Notes: a model not told the origin generated them from the sequence alone. DNA of 64,000 nt from Sphingorhabdus sp. 109 (GCF_902506555.1 NZ_LR732707.1:3365899-3429898), one strand, 5' to 3'; shown: positions 1 to 9,838, numbered from the stretch's first letter. Program-made: numbers and translations.

Positions 1-102
1 ACCGGCGAAGGAGTTGATCATATCGAACTAGAACCGCGCAACTTTTTGCGCTACGAGTATCAAAATGACGATTTCCAGTGCTCTAGAACCTCTTGTCCCT
101 AA
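1..102 (+). CDS. Possible 3' end of a gene entering from the left edge
   Basis: Frame 1 is open from the window edge to a TAA at 100-102 and gives 33 residues ending in ...CSRTSCP. The peptide is mixed in composition and could be the C-terminus of a protein that starts outside the window. I do not recognise a family, and 33 codons without a stop can occur by chance in this DNA. Confidence 0.2.
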   Translation, partial: TGEGVDHIELEPRNFLRYEYQNDDFQCSRTSCP

Positions 103-425
103 CTCTAAAAGCTTTTGTCCCGCTACATTGTGCCGAACCCATTGCTGTTACTGCGTATCACATGCCATTTGGTTGCTGTACCAGCGATGAACCGTTTCTT
201 TTGGTAGATGAAATGATAGTTATGCTGTCCGGAAACGATAGGATATTTTCGTCATTTCCCGGTGATGTTTAACACAGGACCGGGCAATTGCCTGTCTTTG
301 AATGGAAATTATTCACAATTTTACACGCCATCTGGTCATTATCGATGGGTCGGTGCGGTTGCTGCCGTTTGGTCAGCACAATGGGGCCGGCGATCCCGCT
401 GGACTCCGGAAAAGCGCTGCCCGTA
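103..425. other. Gene-poor stretch
   Basis: I see no supported gene, RNA or clear terminator here. It is more AT-rich than the genes that follow. The open frames that run through its right part are continuations of antisense frames of the carboxyltransferase gene. Confidence 0.5.
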
Positions 426-1949
426 TCAGCTGGCGTCCAGCTTCCGCCAGGCCAGATCGGCAAATTCACACAGCAGGGGCCGGGTTTCGCGCGGATCGAT
501 GATATCCTCGACGCTGAACTGCTCGGCGGTGCGGAAAGGCGAGGTAACCTTGTCGAGCTTGGCCCTGATCTCGGCCAGTCGCGCGGCCGGATCAGCAGCG
601 CTTTCGATATCGCTCTTGTAGGCGACCTCGAGGCCACCGGCGATCGGCAGCGAGCCCCAGTCGCCCGAGGGCCAGGCAAAGCGGTACTGGAAATTCTCGG
701 CATTGCTCATCGCGCTGCCGGCGATGCCATAGGCGCGGCGGACGATGACACTGGCCCATGGCACGGTCGCTTTATAGACCGCGTTCATCGCCTGCACGCC
801 ATAGCGGATGGTGCCGGTGCGCTCGGCGTCGCCGCCGATCATGAAGCCGGGATTGTCGATCAGGTGGACGACCGGCAGTTGGAATTGCTCGGCCAGCTTG
901 GCAAAGCGCTCGACCTTTTCCGATGATTTGGCTTCCCAGGATCCGCCCAGGAACGACGGATCGTTGGCGAGTACCGCCACCGGCCAGCCGTCGAGCCGGG
1001 CAAAGGCGGTGATCGCGGCCCGGCCCCAGCGCTTGCCCATTTCAAATACCGAGCCTTCGTCGAATACCGATGTCATGATCTTGCGCATCGAATAGACCTG
1101 CTTGTCCTCCCGCGGCACGGCAGAAAGCAGGCTTTCGTCCTTGCGATCGACCGGGTCCCAGTTCTCGGTCCGGGCGGCCAGCTGGTTCACGTTGCTCGGC
1201 AAGTAGGACAGGAATTTGCGGGCGGTGACAAAGGCCTCGGTCTCGCTGGCGACCTCTTCGTCAACCACGCCGTTGGTGGTGTGGATCTCTGAGCCGCCCA
1301 ATTGCTCCTTGCTGAGATCATCGCCAATCGCGGCGGCGACCGCGGGACCGGCAGCGAAAATCTGGGACAGTCCCTTGACCATGATCGAATAATGACTGGC
1401 GACGGTGCGCGCCGCGCCCATGCCCGCCGTCGGTCCGAGCGCCAGGGCCACCACCGGAACCGTATCTTGGTTCTTGATGATATCTTCCCAGCCCGGCACT
1501 GCCGGGACATAGGTAAATCCCATATCCTCGAGGCTTTTGACCGAACCACCGCCGCCGGTGCCGTCGATCATCCGGATCATCGGAATGCCCAGCGTATGGG
1601 CCATTTTTTCGCACTGGGTGAATTTCCGGTGCAGGGCGGCATCAGCGGCTCCGCCGCGCACCGTGAAATCATCGGCAGAAGCAACCACTGGACGGCCTTC
1701 GATATTGGCGCGACCGAAGATCAGATTGCTCGGCGCGAAATCCTCGAACGTCCCGTCCTCGGCATAGGTCCCGCGCCCTGCAATCTTGCCGATCTCGCGG
1801 AAGCTGCCTTCATCGACAATCCCCGCAATCCGCGCCCGCGCATCAAGTTTTCCGCGGCCATGCTGGCGGGAGACTTTTTCCTCGCCGCCCATTTTTTCGG
1901 CCAGCCGCTGGCGCTCGGCCAGTTCTTCCAGTTCGGGTTTCCATGTCAT
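426..1949 (-). CDS. Acyl-CoA carboxylase, carboxyltransferase subunit
   Basis: 507 residues, the usual length for the biotin-dependent carboxyltransferase (AccD5/PccB/MccB-like) family. The N-terminal half carries the acyl-CoA site region (DGTGGGGSVKSLEDMG, then the GPTAGMGAARTVASHYSIM stretch). The C-terminal half holds the carboxybiotin-side crotonase fold with LIDNPGFMIGGDAERTG and a VIVRRAYGIAGSAM segment. The enzyme would move CO2 from carboxybiotin to an acyl-CoA such as propionyl- or methylcrotonyl-CoA in the cytoplasm. No biotin carboxylase or carrier gene lies in the window, so the exact substrate cannot be read from context. Strong family match; substrate open. Confidence 0.85.
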   Translation of the reverse strand: MTWKPELEELAERQRLAEKMGGEEKVSRQHGRGKLDARARIAGIVDEGSFREIGKIAGRGTYAEDGTFEDFAPSNLIFGRANIEGRPVVASADDFTVRGGAADAALHRKFTQCEKMAHTLGIPMIRMIDGTGGGGSVKSLEDMGFTYVPAVPGWEDIIKNQDTVPVVALALGPTAGMGAARTVASHYSIMVKGLSQIFAAGPAVAAAIGDDLSKEQLGGSEIHTTNGVVDEEVASETEAFVTARKFLSYLPSNVNQLAARTENWDPVDRKDESLLSAVPREDKQVYSMRKIMTSVFDEGSVFEMGKRWGRAAITAFARLDGWPVAVLANDPSFLGGSWEAKSSEKVERFAKLAEQFQLPVVHLIDNPGFMIGGDAERTGTIRYGVQAMNAVYKATVPWASVIVRRAYGIAGSAMSNAENFQYRFAWPSGDWGSLPIAGGLEVAYKSDIESAADPAARLAEIRAKLDKVTSPFRTAEQFSVEDIIDPRETRPLLCEFADLAWRKLDAS

Positions 1950-2004
1950 ATCCTGCGTTTAACCGACTGGTTAAGGCAGGGGAAGCGGGAATCGCGCCCT
2001 GGCA

Positions 2005-3297
2005 TCAAGACCTGTCCAATTCGCGCCCGAGATATTCCAGCGCGCTGCGCATGGCGGGATCGTTGCCATCGGCATCACGGTCTGCCGATTCCAGTTTCAT
2101 ATCGGCGATATAATCCTCGCGCGGCGTGCCATTGACGTGAAACAGCGTTTCTGTCCCGAGATCCATGCGCGCTCCGGATTTCGCAAGAGTGATATTGGAG
2201 AGGGCGCCCAGCAGATCCGCCATGTCGGAGGCAATCGTATGGGCACCGGCCGCCGCATCCAGACCGATGACCAGCCCTTCGCCCATGCTGCCGGTCCAGC
2301 GACCGCCGAGCACGACGAGCGGCCCCTGATATTGCGGGTTGCGCGGCTTGACCTGCTCGATGAAACGGCGGGGCACGGTAAATTCCCGCTCTAGACTGGG
2401 AATTTCGTGAATCTGGTAGGATCGTGTGTCCGTCACGAAATGACCAATGATGCTGCGCGCGACCTCGGTATTGCCGCCGCTGGGCGTGTTGCGCAGGTCG
2501 ATGATCATCGCCCGCGTGTCGGACAGGCTGGCAACAGCCCGGTCGAAAGCCGGGATCAGGTCATTATTGCCCAGCGCATTGTTGATGCGGATGATGCCGA
2601 TATCGCCATTCCTGTGCGTCTCGAGCAACGGGCCGGCGCTTATGGATTTGCCGAGATCATAGCTGGCCGGCAGGTTGATCGTGCGGTTCTTCCCGTCGAC
2701 CTCAAAGACGAGAGTGCGCGGCTGATTGCGCAAGCCGCTGACCGCGAGCATCGCGCCGTAATTTCTCTGCCGGTCCGTCGGCTCGGGCAGCAGTTTCCCG
2801 TAAGGCCGGATCGCGGCGGCGCTCATTGCGATTCCGTCCGCCGAGACAATTTGCCAGCCGGGGCGGATGCCGGCCTTGTCCGCAGCGGAACCGGCGCGGA
2901 CATCGGCGACATGAAAGCGGCCACCGGCATAGCGGGTCGCGATATCCGATCCGGTGGGAATGATCGAATAGTCGGTCTCGTCAAAGGGGCCGACTATGAA
3001 ATGCGGGTCGGAAAAGGTTAGCGCTGTCTGGTGCAGGATCTTCCGAAATATGTCGCGGTCAGGGGCTTGCACGGCCAGAGCCTTCGATCGTGCAAGCTGC
3101 GCCTCGACGTCGATGTCGCTACGCTGCGCATAAGCGTAGAACAGACGGAACTGGTCTTCAAACTCCTGCCAGGCTTGCCCGGCATCAAAAGTTTCGGCGC
3201 TCTTGGTCTGCTCGGACGGTGCCTGCACCCCTGCATATACCGGCGCGACTATGAAAAGCGCCAGCACCGGTGAAATCGCTTTGGCCAGTTTTTTCAT
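2005..3297 (-). CDS. Exported S41 (tail-specific) protease-like protein with PDZ domain
   Basis: 430 residues with a Sec signal peptide (MKKLAKAISPVLALFIVAPVYAG). A PDZ-like segment sits around residues 130-180 (VADVRAGSAADKAGIRPGWQIVSADG). It is followed by an S41 peptidase fold with AMIIDLRNTPSGGN and a TGSMGEGLVIGLDAAAGA segment, where the Ser of GSMGEG is the expected nucleophile. Likely a periplasmic peptidase of the C-terminal-processing type; the physiological substrate is unknown. It lies 55 bp upstream of the carboxyltransferase on the same strand, with no functional link evident. Confidence 0.75.
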   Translation of the reverse strand: MKKLAKAISPVLALFIVAPVYAGVQAPSEQTKSAETFDAGQAWQEFEDQFRLFYAYAQRSDIDVEAQLARSKALAVQAPDRDIFRKILHQTALTFSDPHFIVGPFDETDYSIIPTGSDIATRYAGGRFHVADVRAGSAADKAGIRPGWQIVSADGIAMSAAAIRPYGKLLPEPTDRQRNYGAMLAVSGLRNQPRTLVFEVDGKNRTINLPASYDLGKSISAGPLLETHRNGDIGIIRINNALGNNDLIPAFDRAVASLSDTRAMIIDLRNTPSGGNTEVARSIIGHFVTDTRSYQIHEIPSLEREFTVPRRFIEQVKPRNPQYQGPLVVLGGRWTGSMGEGLVIGLDAAAGAHTIASDMADLLGALSNITLAKSGARMDLGTETLFHVNGTPREDYIADMKLESADRDADGNDPAMRSALEYLGRELDRS

Positions 3298-3733
3298 TCT
3301 TGTTCCTCAGGCATTGCGAAATTTTTCCTGTCTCCGTCGCAAGTCCGCCCGTCTATTGCAACATCCTCTTTCAGGATTATTGCCGGTCCAGGCGAACTTT
3401 AAACAAAGAGGCCTGGTTATTTTCTGTGACCTTTGGCTGGATAGCGCAGAAAACCGGTGTGCACTCCAAGGTCGGGATCCGCCGAGTGTAACCTTTCAAA
3501 AAAGGCAGCCTTGATCGCATAGTCTCATCCTGCGTCAACCATCTGACCGGTATAACGCGTTGCAGCAATGTAGGACAGGATCACTGGATGCTAGCTATTC
3601 TTCCGACTTAAACTGGCATGTTCCATTGACTGCTATCCCACCGCCTCGTTGCACATCCAGTGGCGTGAACGGCTGCACAGGCGTTGCTTGTACCGCTATT
3701 GTATTTTGCATCTTTCGTTTTTACTTCCTTAGC
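3298..3733. other. Intergenic region between divergent genes
   Basis: 436 bp between the divergently read S41 protease and mtfA. The frame upstream of mtfA stays open to about 3560, but its peptide has no resemblance to the MtfA family and no ribosome site supports it. I see no RNA gene. The region should hold both promoters, but I could not pick out convincing -35/-10 pairs. Confidence 0.4.
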
Positions 3734-4549
3734 ATGAGCTGGTTGTTCTTCCTCCTTGGTGCATTGGCAATTGTCGCAGTGCTTTCATATCGGAACTGGG
3801 CGAGGAAGCGTCGGCGCGAACAACTGTTGGCGACACCGCTGACTTCAGAACAGCGCGAAGTGATCGCTAGGCTGGTGCCGATTGTGCGCCGGCTACCGGA
3901 AACATTGCGTCCCAAGTTGGAAGGGAAAATCAATCTATTTCTCGATCAGGTCACCTTCCGAGGCAATCAAGGTCTCGAGATAACCGAGGAAATCAGGCTC
4001 TCGATCGCCGCTCAAGCCTGCTTGTTAATTGCCAACAGTCCGGCCTGGTACAATACGATCAGAAACGTGTTGGTCCATCCTTCCGCTTTTCACATACACC
4101 GCAACTCTCATGACGGACTTGTCGTCCATGAGGGCAGGCACTCGATGCTTGGCGAAAGCTGGGCCAGGGGGCCGGTTATCTTGTCATGGGAGCATGCGCT
4201 TCACGGGGGGCTCGGTGAAGACGATGGACACAATGTCGTCATCCACGAATTTGCGCACCAGCTGGACAGCCTGACCGGCGACACCAATGGCATACCGATC
4301 TTGCGCAAGGGGCAAGCGTACGAGGGCTGGGAAAAAGCCATGCTGGATGCCTTCCACAAGCATGTGGAACGTGTTGAACGTGGACACAACACCCTCATCG
4401 ATCCCTATGGCGCAAACAACCATCAGGAGTTTTTTGCCGAAGCGATTGTCGCGTTTTTTGAAAAACCACGGTTGATGCATCGCGAGGAGCCAGCGCTCTA
4501 TGCGCAGCTGTCGGAACTGCTGGCGCTAGATCCCGCGCATTGGGATTAG
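3734..4549 (+). CDS. mtfA: Zinc-dependent peptidase, MtfA family (M90)
   Basis: From ATG 3734 the protein is 271 residues, the usual MtfA length; the frame is open further upstream but that part looks non-coding. An N-terminal membrane-associated helix (MSWLFFLLGALAIVAVL) precedes the catalytic domain, which has the HEFAHQLD zinc motif and a downstream NNHQEFFAEA segment supplying the third ligand. In enterobacteria MtfA binds the Mlc repressor and affects glucose PTS expression; in an alphaproteobacterium the role may be different. The N-terminal helix suggests inner-membrane attachment. Confidence 0.85.
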   Translation: MSWLFFLLGALAIVAVLSYRNWARKRRREQLLATPLTSEQREVIARLVPIVRRLPETLRPKLEGKINLFLDQVTFRGNQGLEITEEIRLSIAAQACLLIANSPAWYNTIRNVLVHPSAFHIHRNSHDGLVVHEGRHSMLGESWARGPVILSWEHALHGGLGEDDGHNVVIHEFAHQLDSLTGDTNGIPILRKGQAYEGWEKAMLDAFHKHVERVERGHNTLIDPYGANNHQEFFAEAIVAFFEKPRLMHREEPALYAQLSELLALDPAHWD

Positions 4550-4800
4550 GCTAGGCTGACTGTGAATCCCGGCTATCGAGCAATGCAGTCAATGTTGGAG
4601 ACCCGATAACCGGGTCATGAGTGAACATATTATCCGAGTATTTCCGACGTCCCTTTTGCGTCCTTAACAGCCATTAAATCGTGCCAACGCCGGCGACCGC
4701 TAGCGTGGCGAAAGCCGATGTTGCTCACGCGCGATTCGCAACGCCCGTTTTTTGCGTCTTCAGCGGATATTGGATTTCGTATTTCTATGCTGTCGCCTGT

Positions 4801-5910
4801 TCATTCTTCATCCCCGTAAATTGCGACACTTGGTTCGCGCTCGCTGGTTGCGCGTCCGCGATACATACCGGCGGTGTTGAAACTATAGCCGACCTGTCCC
4901 CATGGTGTTGCATAGATGATGCCGCCGTCGCCACCCAGTTCGCCCAGTTCGGCGATTACATCATCGGCTATTTGTTGGATTTCCGAATCGGATGACATGA
5001 ATTCGCTGGCGTGGACGACATAAGTGTCATTGCCGTCGGCATCTTTCGGCACCGCCCGTTGCGCTTCCTTGATCGCCTCGGGAAAGCGCATCCGGATGCG
5101 GGCGCAGATTTCGTGGGCGACGCCGAGACGGATGAAATATTCGCCCGAGCCGGTGGCGGAAATCGCGCAGCTACGGTTGTCGGCATAGGTGCCGGCGCCG
5201 ATCACCGGACTGTCGCCGATCCGGCCCCAGCGCTTGCCGGTCATGCCGCCGGTCGACGTGCCCGCGGCCATATGGCCCTGCCGGTCCATGGCGACCGCTC
5301 CAACCGTGCCGAACTTGTAATCCACATCGGCGGCGCTGACCTTTTTGGCGCGCAGGTCGTCGATCTGTTTCAGGCGATAGGGCGTGGCGTAATAATCCGG
5401 TGACACCTGTTCCAGCCCCTGTTCGCGGCTGAACTGGTTAGCGCCTTCGCCGGACAGCATCACATGCGGGCTTTTATCCTTGACCGCGCGGGCCAGCAGT
5501 ATCGGGTTTTTCGTGCCGTTGATCCCGGCAACGGCGCCAGCAGACAGGTCGCTGCCGTCCATGATGCTGCTGTCGAGCTCGTTGGTCTTGTCCCAAGTGA
5601 ACACCGCGCCTTTGCCAGCGTTGAAATTGGGATTGTTCTCCAGCGAGACGATGGTGGCGGTGACAGCGTCCATTGCGGTGCCGCCGTTTCTCAATATGTC
5701 CGAGCCGATTGTCAGGGCCGCGTTCAGTGCTGTCCTGATTTCCGCATCTTTCTCAGGCGTGATCCTGTCTCGTTCGATCGTCCCCGCGCCGCCATGAATG
5801 GCGATGGACCAATCTGCTTCCCCGTCCAGCCGATCCTGCGCATTCACCGTTGTTGTCGCTGCCGAGAGCGCGAGGGACAGGCCCAGCCTTTTGAGTAAAT
5901 AGCGAATCAT
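4801..5910 (-). CDS. Isoaspartyl peptidase / L-asparaginase (Ntn hydrolase, T2 family)
   Basis: 369 residues from the ATG at 5910, chosen because GGGAGAG lies 7 nt upstream and a Sec signal peptide follows ([24 protein letters not shown]). The frame extends 20 codons further upstream without support. The alpha part begins with [13 protein letters not shown]. The autocleavage site is at the Thr of [12 protein letters not shown], and [28 protein letters not shown] follows, as in plant-type asparaginases. It should cleave isoaspartyl dipeptides or asparagine in the periplasm after self-processing. It is divergent from ispG. Confidence 0.88.
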   Translation of the reverse strand: MIRYLLKRLGLSLALSAATTTVNAQDRLDGEADWSIAIHGGAGTIERDRITPEKDAEIRTALNAALTIGSDILRNGGTAMDAVTATIVSLENNPNFNAGKGAVFTWDKTNELDSSIMDGSDLSAGAVAGINGTKNPILLARAVKDKSPHVMLSGEGANQFSREQGLEQVSPDYYATPYRLKQIDDLRAKKVSAADVDYKFGTVGAVAMDRQGHMAAGTSTGGMTGKRWGRIGDSPVIGAGTYADNRSCAISATGSGEYFIRLGVAHEICARIRMRFPEAIKEAQRAVPKDADGNDTYVVHASEFMSSDSEIQQIADDVIAELGELGGDGGIIYATPWGQVGYSFNTAGMYRGRATSEREPSVAIYGDEE

Positions 5911-5997
5911 ATCGATGCTCTCCCGATTGGCACTTATCATTTGGCGGTGGACAGCGTATATGTTCGGCAAACGAGCCCTTCTGACAAGAGCAAAGAT

Positions 5998-7125
5998 ATG
6001 ACTTCAGACAATCCGTCGCTGCGACCCTGGCGCGATATTGACCGGCGCAAGTCCCGCCAGATCATGGTCGGTGATGTTCCGGTCGGTGGCGATGCGCCGA
6101 TTACCGTGCAGACGATGACCAATACGCTGACGTCCGACGCCAAGGCGACGATCGACCAGATCCGCCGCTGCGAAGAGGCGGGCGTTGATATCATCCGCGT
6201 GTCCTGTCCCGATGTCGAGAGCACGGCGGCGCTGAAGCAAATTGTCCGGGCGAGCAATGTACCGATCGTCGCGGATATCCATTTCCACTATAAGCGCGGG
6301 ATCGAAGCGGCGGAGGCGGGCGCGGCCTGTCTGCGGATCAATCCGGGCAATATCGGTTCTTCGGCGCGGGTGCGGGAAGTTATCGACGCGGCAAAGTCCA
6401 ACGGTTGCGCGATCCGGATTGGCGTGAACGCGGGCAGTCTGGAAAAGGACCTGCTCGAAAAATATGGCGAGCCCTGTCCCGAGGCTTTGGTCGAAAGCGC
6501 GCTCGACCATATCAAGATTTTGCAGGACCATGATTTTCACGAGTTCAAGGTCGCGGTGAAGGCGTCGGACGTGTTTCTTGCCGTCGCGGCCTATTCTCAG
6601 CTGGCTGACGCGGTGGACTGCCCGCTGCATCTCGGCATCACCGAGGCCGGGGGTCTGATCGGCGGCACGGTGAAAAGCTCGATCGGCATGGGCAATCTGC
6701 TCTGGGCCGGGATTGGCGACACGATCCGGGTAAGCCTGTCGGCCGAACCCGAGGAGGAAGTGCGCGTCGGTTATGAGATGCTCAAGGCGCTCGGTCTGCG
6801 AACGCGCGGCGTCCGGGTGGTCAGCTGCCCTAGTTGCGCGCGGCAGGGTTTCGACGTGATCCGCACGGTGCAGAAGCTCGAGGAACGGCTACAACATATC
6901 CGCACGCCGCTGTCACTCTCGGTACTGGGCTGCGTCGTCAACGGCCCGGGCGAGGCGCGCGAGACCGACATCGGCATCACCGGCGGCGGCAAGGGCAAGC
7001 ATATGGTCTATCTGTCCGGTGTTACCGATCACCATGTCGCGGACGAAGATATGGTCGATCATATTGTGAAGTTGGTCGAGGCGAAGGCAGCGGAGATCGA
7101 AGCGGGGGTCAGCGAGGCGGCCTGA
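5998..7125 (+). CDS. ispG: 4-hydroxy-3-methylbut-2-enyl diphosphate synthase
   Basis: 375 residues from ATG 5998; an in-frame TTG at 5941 would add 19 residues with no similarity to the family. IspG makes HMBPP from MEcPP in the penultimate step of the non-mevalonate isoprenoid pathway, using a [4Fe-4S] cluster. The TIM-barrel half contains [22 protein letters not shown] and INPGNIGS. The C-terminal half carries the cluster cysteines in [10 protein letters not shown] and [11 protein letters not shown]. It is complete and of normal bacterial length. It is divergent from the isoaspartyl peptidase gene with a gap of about 90 bp. Confidence 0.96.
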   Translation: MTSDNPSLRPWRDIDRRKSRQIMVGDVPVGGDAPITVQTMTNTLTSDAKATIDQIRRCEEAGVDIIRVSCPDVESTAALKQIVRASNVPIVADIHFHYKRGIEAAEAGAACLRINPGNIGSSARVREVIDAAKSNGCAIRIGVNAGSLEKDLLEKYGEPCPEALVESALDHIKILQDHDFHEFKVAVKASDVFLAVAAYSQLADAVDCPLHLGITEAGGLIGGTVKSSIGMGNLLWAGIGDTIRVSLSAEPEEEVRVGYEMLKALGLRTRGVRVVSCPSCARQGFDVIRTVQKLEERLQHIRTPLSLSVLGCVVNGPGEARETDIGITGGGKGKHMVYLSGVTDHHVADEDMVDHIVKLVEAKAAEIEAGVSEAA

Positions 7126-7147
7126 AGGGTTGCGCGGTCAGAATGAC

Positions 7148-7241
7148 CGTTCATCCTGAGCTAGCTGCAGGAATTCTCTAGGCTCGCACTTCTTCAGTGC
7201 TGGAGGAATCAGGGCGCTTCGACAGGCTCAACAAGAACGGG
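7148..7241. repeat. Imperfect inverted repeat of the dispersed sphingomonad intergenic type
   Basis: The left arm begins with ccgttcatcctgagc (7148). The right arm ends in cttcgacaggctcaacaagaacgg (7218-7241), whose reverse complement begins ccgttcttgttgagcctgtcg. The arms are about 50 bp apart. Sequences of this kind (CCGTTCGTCCTGAGCCTGTCGAAGG and relatives) are widely scattered between genes in sphingomonad genomes. It lies between ispG and the dienelactone hydrolase gene and may also act as a weak transcript end. Confidence 0.45.
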
Positions 7242-7311
7242 ATTTTCAATGATTCATTCTATGCTATGCTCGGGCAAGATTCTGCCCATTTTCGCTGAAG
7301 GATGATCCATC

Positions 7312-8208
7312 ATGACTTCGACCCGCAAGCGCGCAAGCGACTTCCACCCCCATATTCTCGAGATATTCGACGGCTATGTGCATGGCATGATCTCGAAGCG
7401 GGACTTTATCAGACAGGCGGGGAAATTTGCCGCAGCGGGCGTGACCGGGGCGATGATCCTCGATCAGTTGCAGCCCGATTATGCCTGGGCAGCGCAGGTC
7501 GAGCCGAACGACCCGGCGATCACGGTCGAGCGGATCAGCTACGACAGCCCGGAAGGTCATGGCAAGATTAACGCGCTGATGGCGAAACCGGTTGGAGCGA
7601 CGGGCAAGCTGCCTGCTGTGCTGGTGATCCACGAAAATCGCGGTCTGAATCCCTATATCGAGGATGTCGCGCGGCGGGTTGCCAAGGCCGGCTATCTGGC
7701 GCTGGCACCCGACGGCCTGTCCCCCTTGGGTGGCTATCCCGGCAATGACGACGACGGACGGACAATGCAGCGGACGCTGGACGGCGCCAAGCTGATGGAA
7801 GATTTTTTCGCCGCTTTTGAATTTCTGCGCGATCATGACGGTTCGACCGGCAATGTGGGTGCGGTCGGTTTCTGCTACGGCGGAGGCGTGTGCAATGCGC
7901 TGGCGGTGGCTTATCCCGATCTTGCCGCGTCGGTGCCTTATTACGGACGCCAGCCGGAAGCCGCCGATGCTCCGGCGATCGAGGCGCCGCTGATGATCCA
8001 TCATGCCGGAAATGACGAACGGATCAACGCCGGCTGGCCAGCTTATGAGGCGGCTCTTTCCGAGCACCAGAAAGAATATAGCGTGCATTTCTATCCCGAT
8101 GTGAACCACGGTTTCCACAATGACACGACCCCGCGTTACGACGAGGAAGCGGCAACGCTGTCGTGGCGGCGGACGCTGGCGTTTTTCGATACGCATCTAC
8201 GCGGCTAG
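7312..8208 (+). CDS. Dienelactone hydrolase family protein, exported type
   Basis: 298 residues; ATG at 7312 has GAAGGATGATCC just upstream. The N-terminus (residues 25-50) contains KRDFIRQAGKFAAAGVTGAMIL, which resembles a Tat-like or long signal region. The alpha/beta-hydrolase domain shows VLVIHENRGLNPYIEDVARR and the nucleophile-elbow cysteine in VGFCYGGGVCNAL, and ends with the HGFHND histidine. Family members hydrolyse dienelactones or related esters in aromatic breakdown, but many exported homologues have no known substrate. It stands alone, with no catechol pathway genes nearby. Confidence 0.8.
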   Translation: MTSTRKRASDFHPHILEIFDGYVHGMISKRDFIRQAGKFAAAGVTGAMILDQLQPDYAWAAQVEPNDPAITVERISYDSPEGHGKINALMAKPVGATGKLPAVLVIHENRGLNPYIEDVARRVAKAGYLALAPDGLSPLGGYPGNDDDGRTMQRTLDGAKLMEDFFAAFEFLRDHDGSTGNVGAVGFCYGGGVCNALAVAYPDLAASVPYYGRQPEAADAPAIEAPLMIHHAGNDERINAGWPAYEAALSEHQKEYSVHFYPDVNHGFHNDTTPRYDEEAATLSWRRTLAFFDTHLRG

Positions 8209-8294
8209 CGGGTACGGGGGCAGTCCGTTGCTGCACGGCCCCGGCCTGACAAAAGCCTGTTCCCTCACACCGCTGGAAGTGTAATAGCCGGTGG

Positions 8295-8780
8295 ATGAGA
8301 TTCTTGCTGCTTGTTCTGGCCAGTCTGGCCCTTGTTCCGCTCTCCGCTTTATCGGCCGTTCCGCATGGCGGTGATCATCCGGAAGCCCGGCCGTTCGAGC
8401 AGGAAGCCAACGCATCGGCGCTGATCGACGCCGCGCTGGCGCGTGCGCTGTCTTCAGAAAAACGAGTGATTGTCGTTATGGGTGCCAACTGGTGCCATGA
8501 CAGCCGCGGTCTGGCCGGGTGGTTTGCCGAGCCGCGTTTCGCCGCGATGCTGCAGGATAAATATGAGCTTGTCTATGTCGATGTCGGTTACAAAGACCGG
8601 AATATCGATATCGCCCGGCGTTTTGGTATCAAATCGATCGAGGGCACGCCAACGGTGCTGATATTGTCGGCGGACGGGGTGTTGCTCAACCGCAAGTCTG
8701 CTCCGAAATGGCGCAATGCCGCGAGCCGCGCGGAAGCCGATATTTTTGCCTATTTCGACCAATTTTCTCTCGAACCCTGA
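8295..8780 (+). CDS. Exported thioredoxin-fold protein with a one-cysteine WCHDS motif
   Basis: 161 residues with a cleavable signal (MRFLLLVLASLALVPLSALSAV). The thioredoxin fold is indicated by VIVVMGANWCHDSRGLAGWF, a central VDVGYKDRNIDIARRFGIKSIEGTPTVLIL, and the cis-Pro of GTPT. The active-site position reads CHDS rather than CxxC, so a normal dithiol cycle is not possible. Proteins of this type may act as monothiol reductases or as non-redox chaperones. It is followed 15 bp later by gspN and the two are probably cotranscribed. Confidence 0.75.
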   Translation: MRFLLLVLASLALVPLSALSAVPHGGDHPEARPFEQEANASALIDAALARALSSEKRVIVVMGANWCHDSRGLAGWFAEPRFAAMLQDKYELVYVDVGYKDRNIDIARRFGIKSIEGTPTVLILSADGVLLNRKSAPKWRNAASRAEADIFAYFDQFSLEP

Positions 8781-8795
8781 ACCGAAGGAAAGCAG

Positions 8796-9515
8796 GTGCC
8801 CCGCGCATTGACCTATGTTCTGATCCTGTTGGCGGTGATCGCCGTGGCCTTGTTCTTCCTGCCGCTAAGACTAGCCGTAGGCATGGCGGGGCTGGAAGGT
8901 TCGCGTTTCTCGGCCAAGGCGATCAGCGGATCGGTCTGGAACGGCCGGATCGAGGGCGCGCAGCTCGGACCGTTCCCCTTGGGCGATCTCGATGCCGGGG
9001 TTCGGGTACTGCCGTTGCTGACTGGTCGAATATTGATGGACCTGGAACGGCCGCCGGTCGCCGGCGATGCCGGACTGGTCGCTACTGTCGGCAAGTCCGG
9101 GAATAGCCTGCTGGTGCAGGATGCCACGACCGTGCTGAATCTTGGCAGTCAGCTTGCGCCTCTGCCGGCCTCGGTTATGGAGCTGCAGGCGGTCAGCATC
9201 AGCTTTGCCGGTGGCCGTTGCCAGTCGGCGAGCGGTCAGGTGCGGGTTTCCCTCGACGCAAATATTCCGGGATTGAACCTCAAACAGGGGCTGCTCGGCA
9301 ATGCCCAATGTCAGGACGGGGTGCTGGTGCTGCCGCTGCAAAGCGGATCGGGCATGGAACAGCTGACGCTCAAGCTGCAGGGAAACGGCTTTTACACCGC
9401 GCGTCTGTTCCTATCGGGCAACGACCGTGCCTGGACATTGCTGCTCCCGACGCTCGGCTTTCGTTCGGTGCCGGACGGCTATGCGATAAAGGTGGCGGGT
9501 CAACTGGCGCGTTGA
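8796..9515 (+). CDS. gspN: Type II secretion system protein N-like
   Basis: 239 residues from GTG 8796 with AAGGAAAG upstream. One N-terminal membrane helix (LTYVLILLAVIAVALFFLPLRLAVGM) is followed by the hallmark GSVWNGRIEGAQLGPFPLGDL segment of GspN and a mainly beta periplasmic domain. GspN is an accessory inner-membrane part of some type II secretion systems. No other secretion genes are in the window, so it is either separated from its system or used on its own. The short spacing suggests an operon with the thioredoxin-like gene. Confidence 0.7.
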   Translation: MPRALTYVLILLAVIAVALFFLPLRLAVGMAGLEGSRFSAKAISGSVWNGRIEGAQLGPFPLGDLDAGVRVLPLLTGRILMDLERPPVAGDAGLVATVGKSGNSLLVQDATTVLNLGSQLAPLPASVMELQAVSISFAGGRCQSASGQVRVSLDANIPGLNLKQGLLGNAQCQDGVLVLPLQSGSGMEQLTLKLQGNGFYTARLFLSGNDRAWTLLLPTLGFRSVPDGYAIKVAGQLAR

Positions 9516-9544
9516 TTCTTGCCGGCGGAACGCGGCTCGTCCCG

Positions 9545-9838
9545 TCAGCTGCCGAAGAAAAAGGCGTGATATTTTCTTTTGCGGAAGGTCTTTTTCCCCG
9601 ACAGCTTCTCAAACAGGAATCGTAACAGACGGGTCGGATAGAGGATCAGGTACCAGAGCATTTTCAGCAGAAGTACGACAATGGCTATGAGGGGAATGGC
9701 GGGAAAAATATAGAAATGGCGCCGGATTGACTTTGACAGGGAGGACTGGCCGAAAAAACGTACCAGCAGTGCGGAAAAGAAAAAGGCCAGAACCAGATAG
9801 AGACCAATTACGACTTCGACGCTGACTGGAGATGGCAT
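9545..9838 (-). CDS. Small membrane protein, unknown function
   Basis: 97 residues with two predicted membrane helices (about 9-28 and 45-67) and a basic C-terminus (KLSGKKTFRKRKY). The frame is supported by its clear membrane-protein composition and by filling the gap between gspN and the oxidoreductase. I do not recognise a family. The start at 9838 has AAGGAAG upstream on the coding strand. Confidence 0.55.
   Translation of the reverse strand: MPSPVSVEVVIGLYLVLAFFFSALLVRFFGQSSLSKSIRRHFYIFPAIPLIAIVVLLLKMLWYLILYPTRLLRFLFEKLSGKKTFRKRKYHAFFFGS

Noticed and set aside
7264-8196. 310-codon open frame on the minus strand
   Set aside because: Antisense to the dienelactone hydrolase gene; composition rich in Arg/His and no family resemblance.
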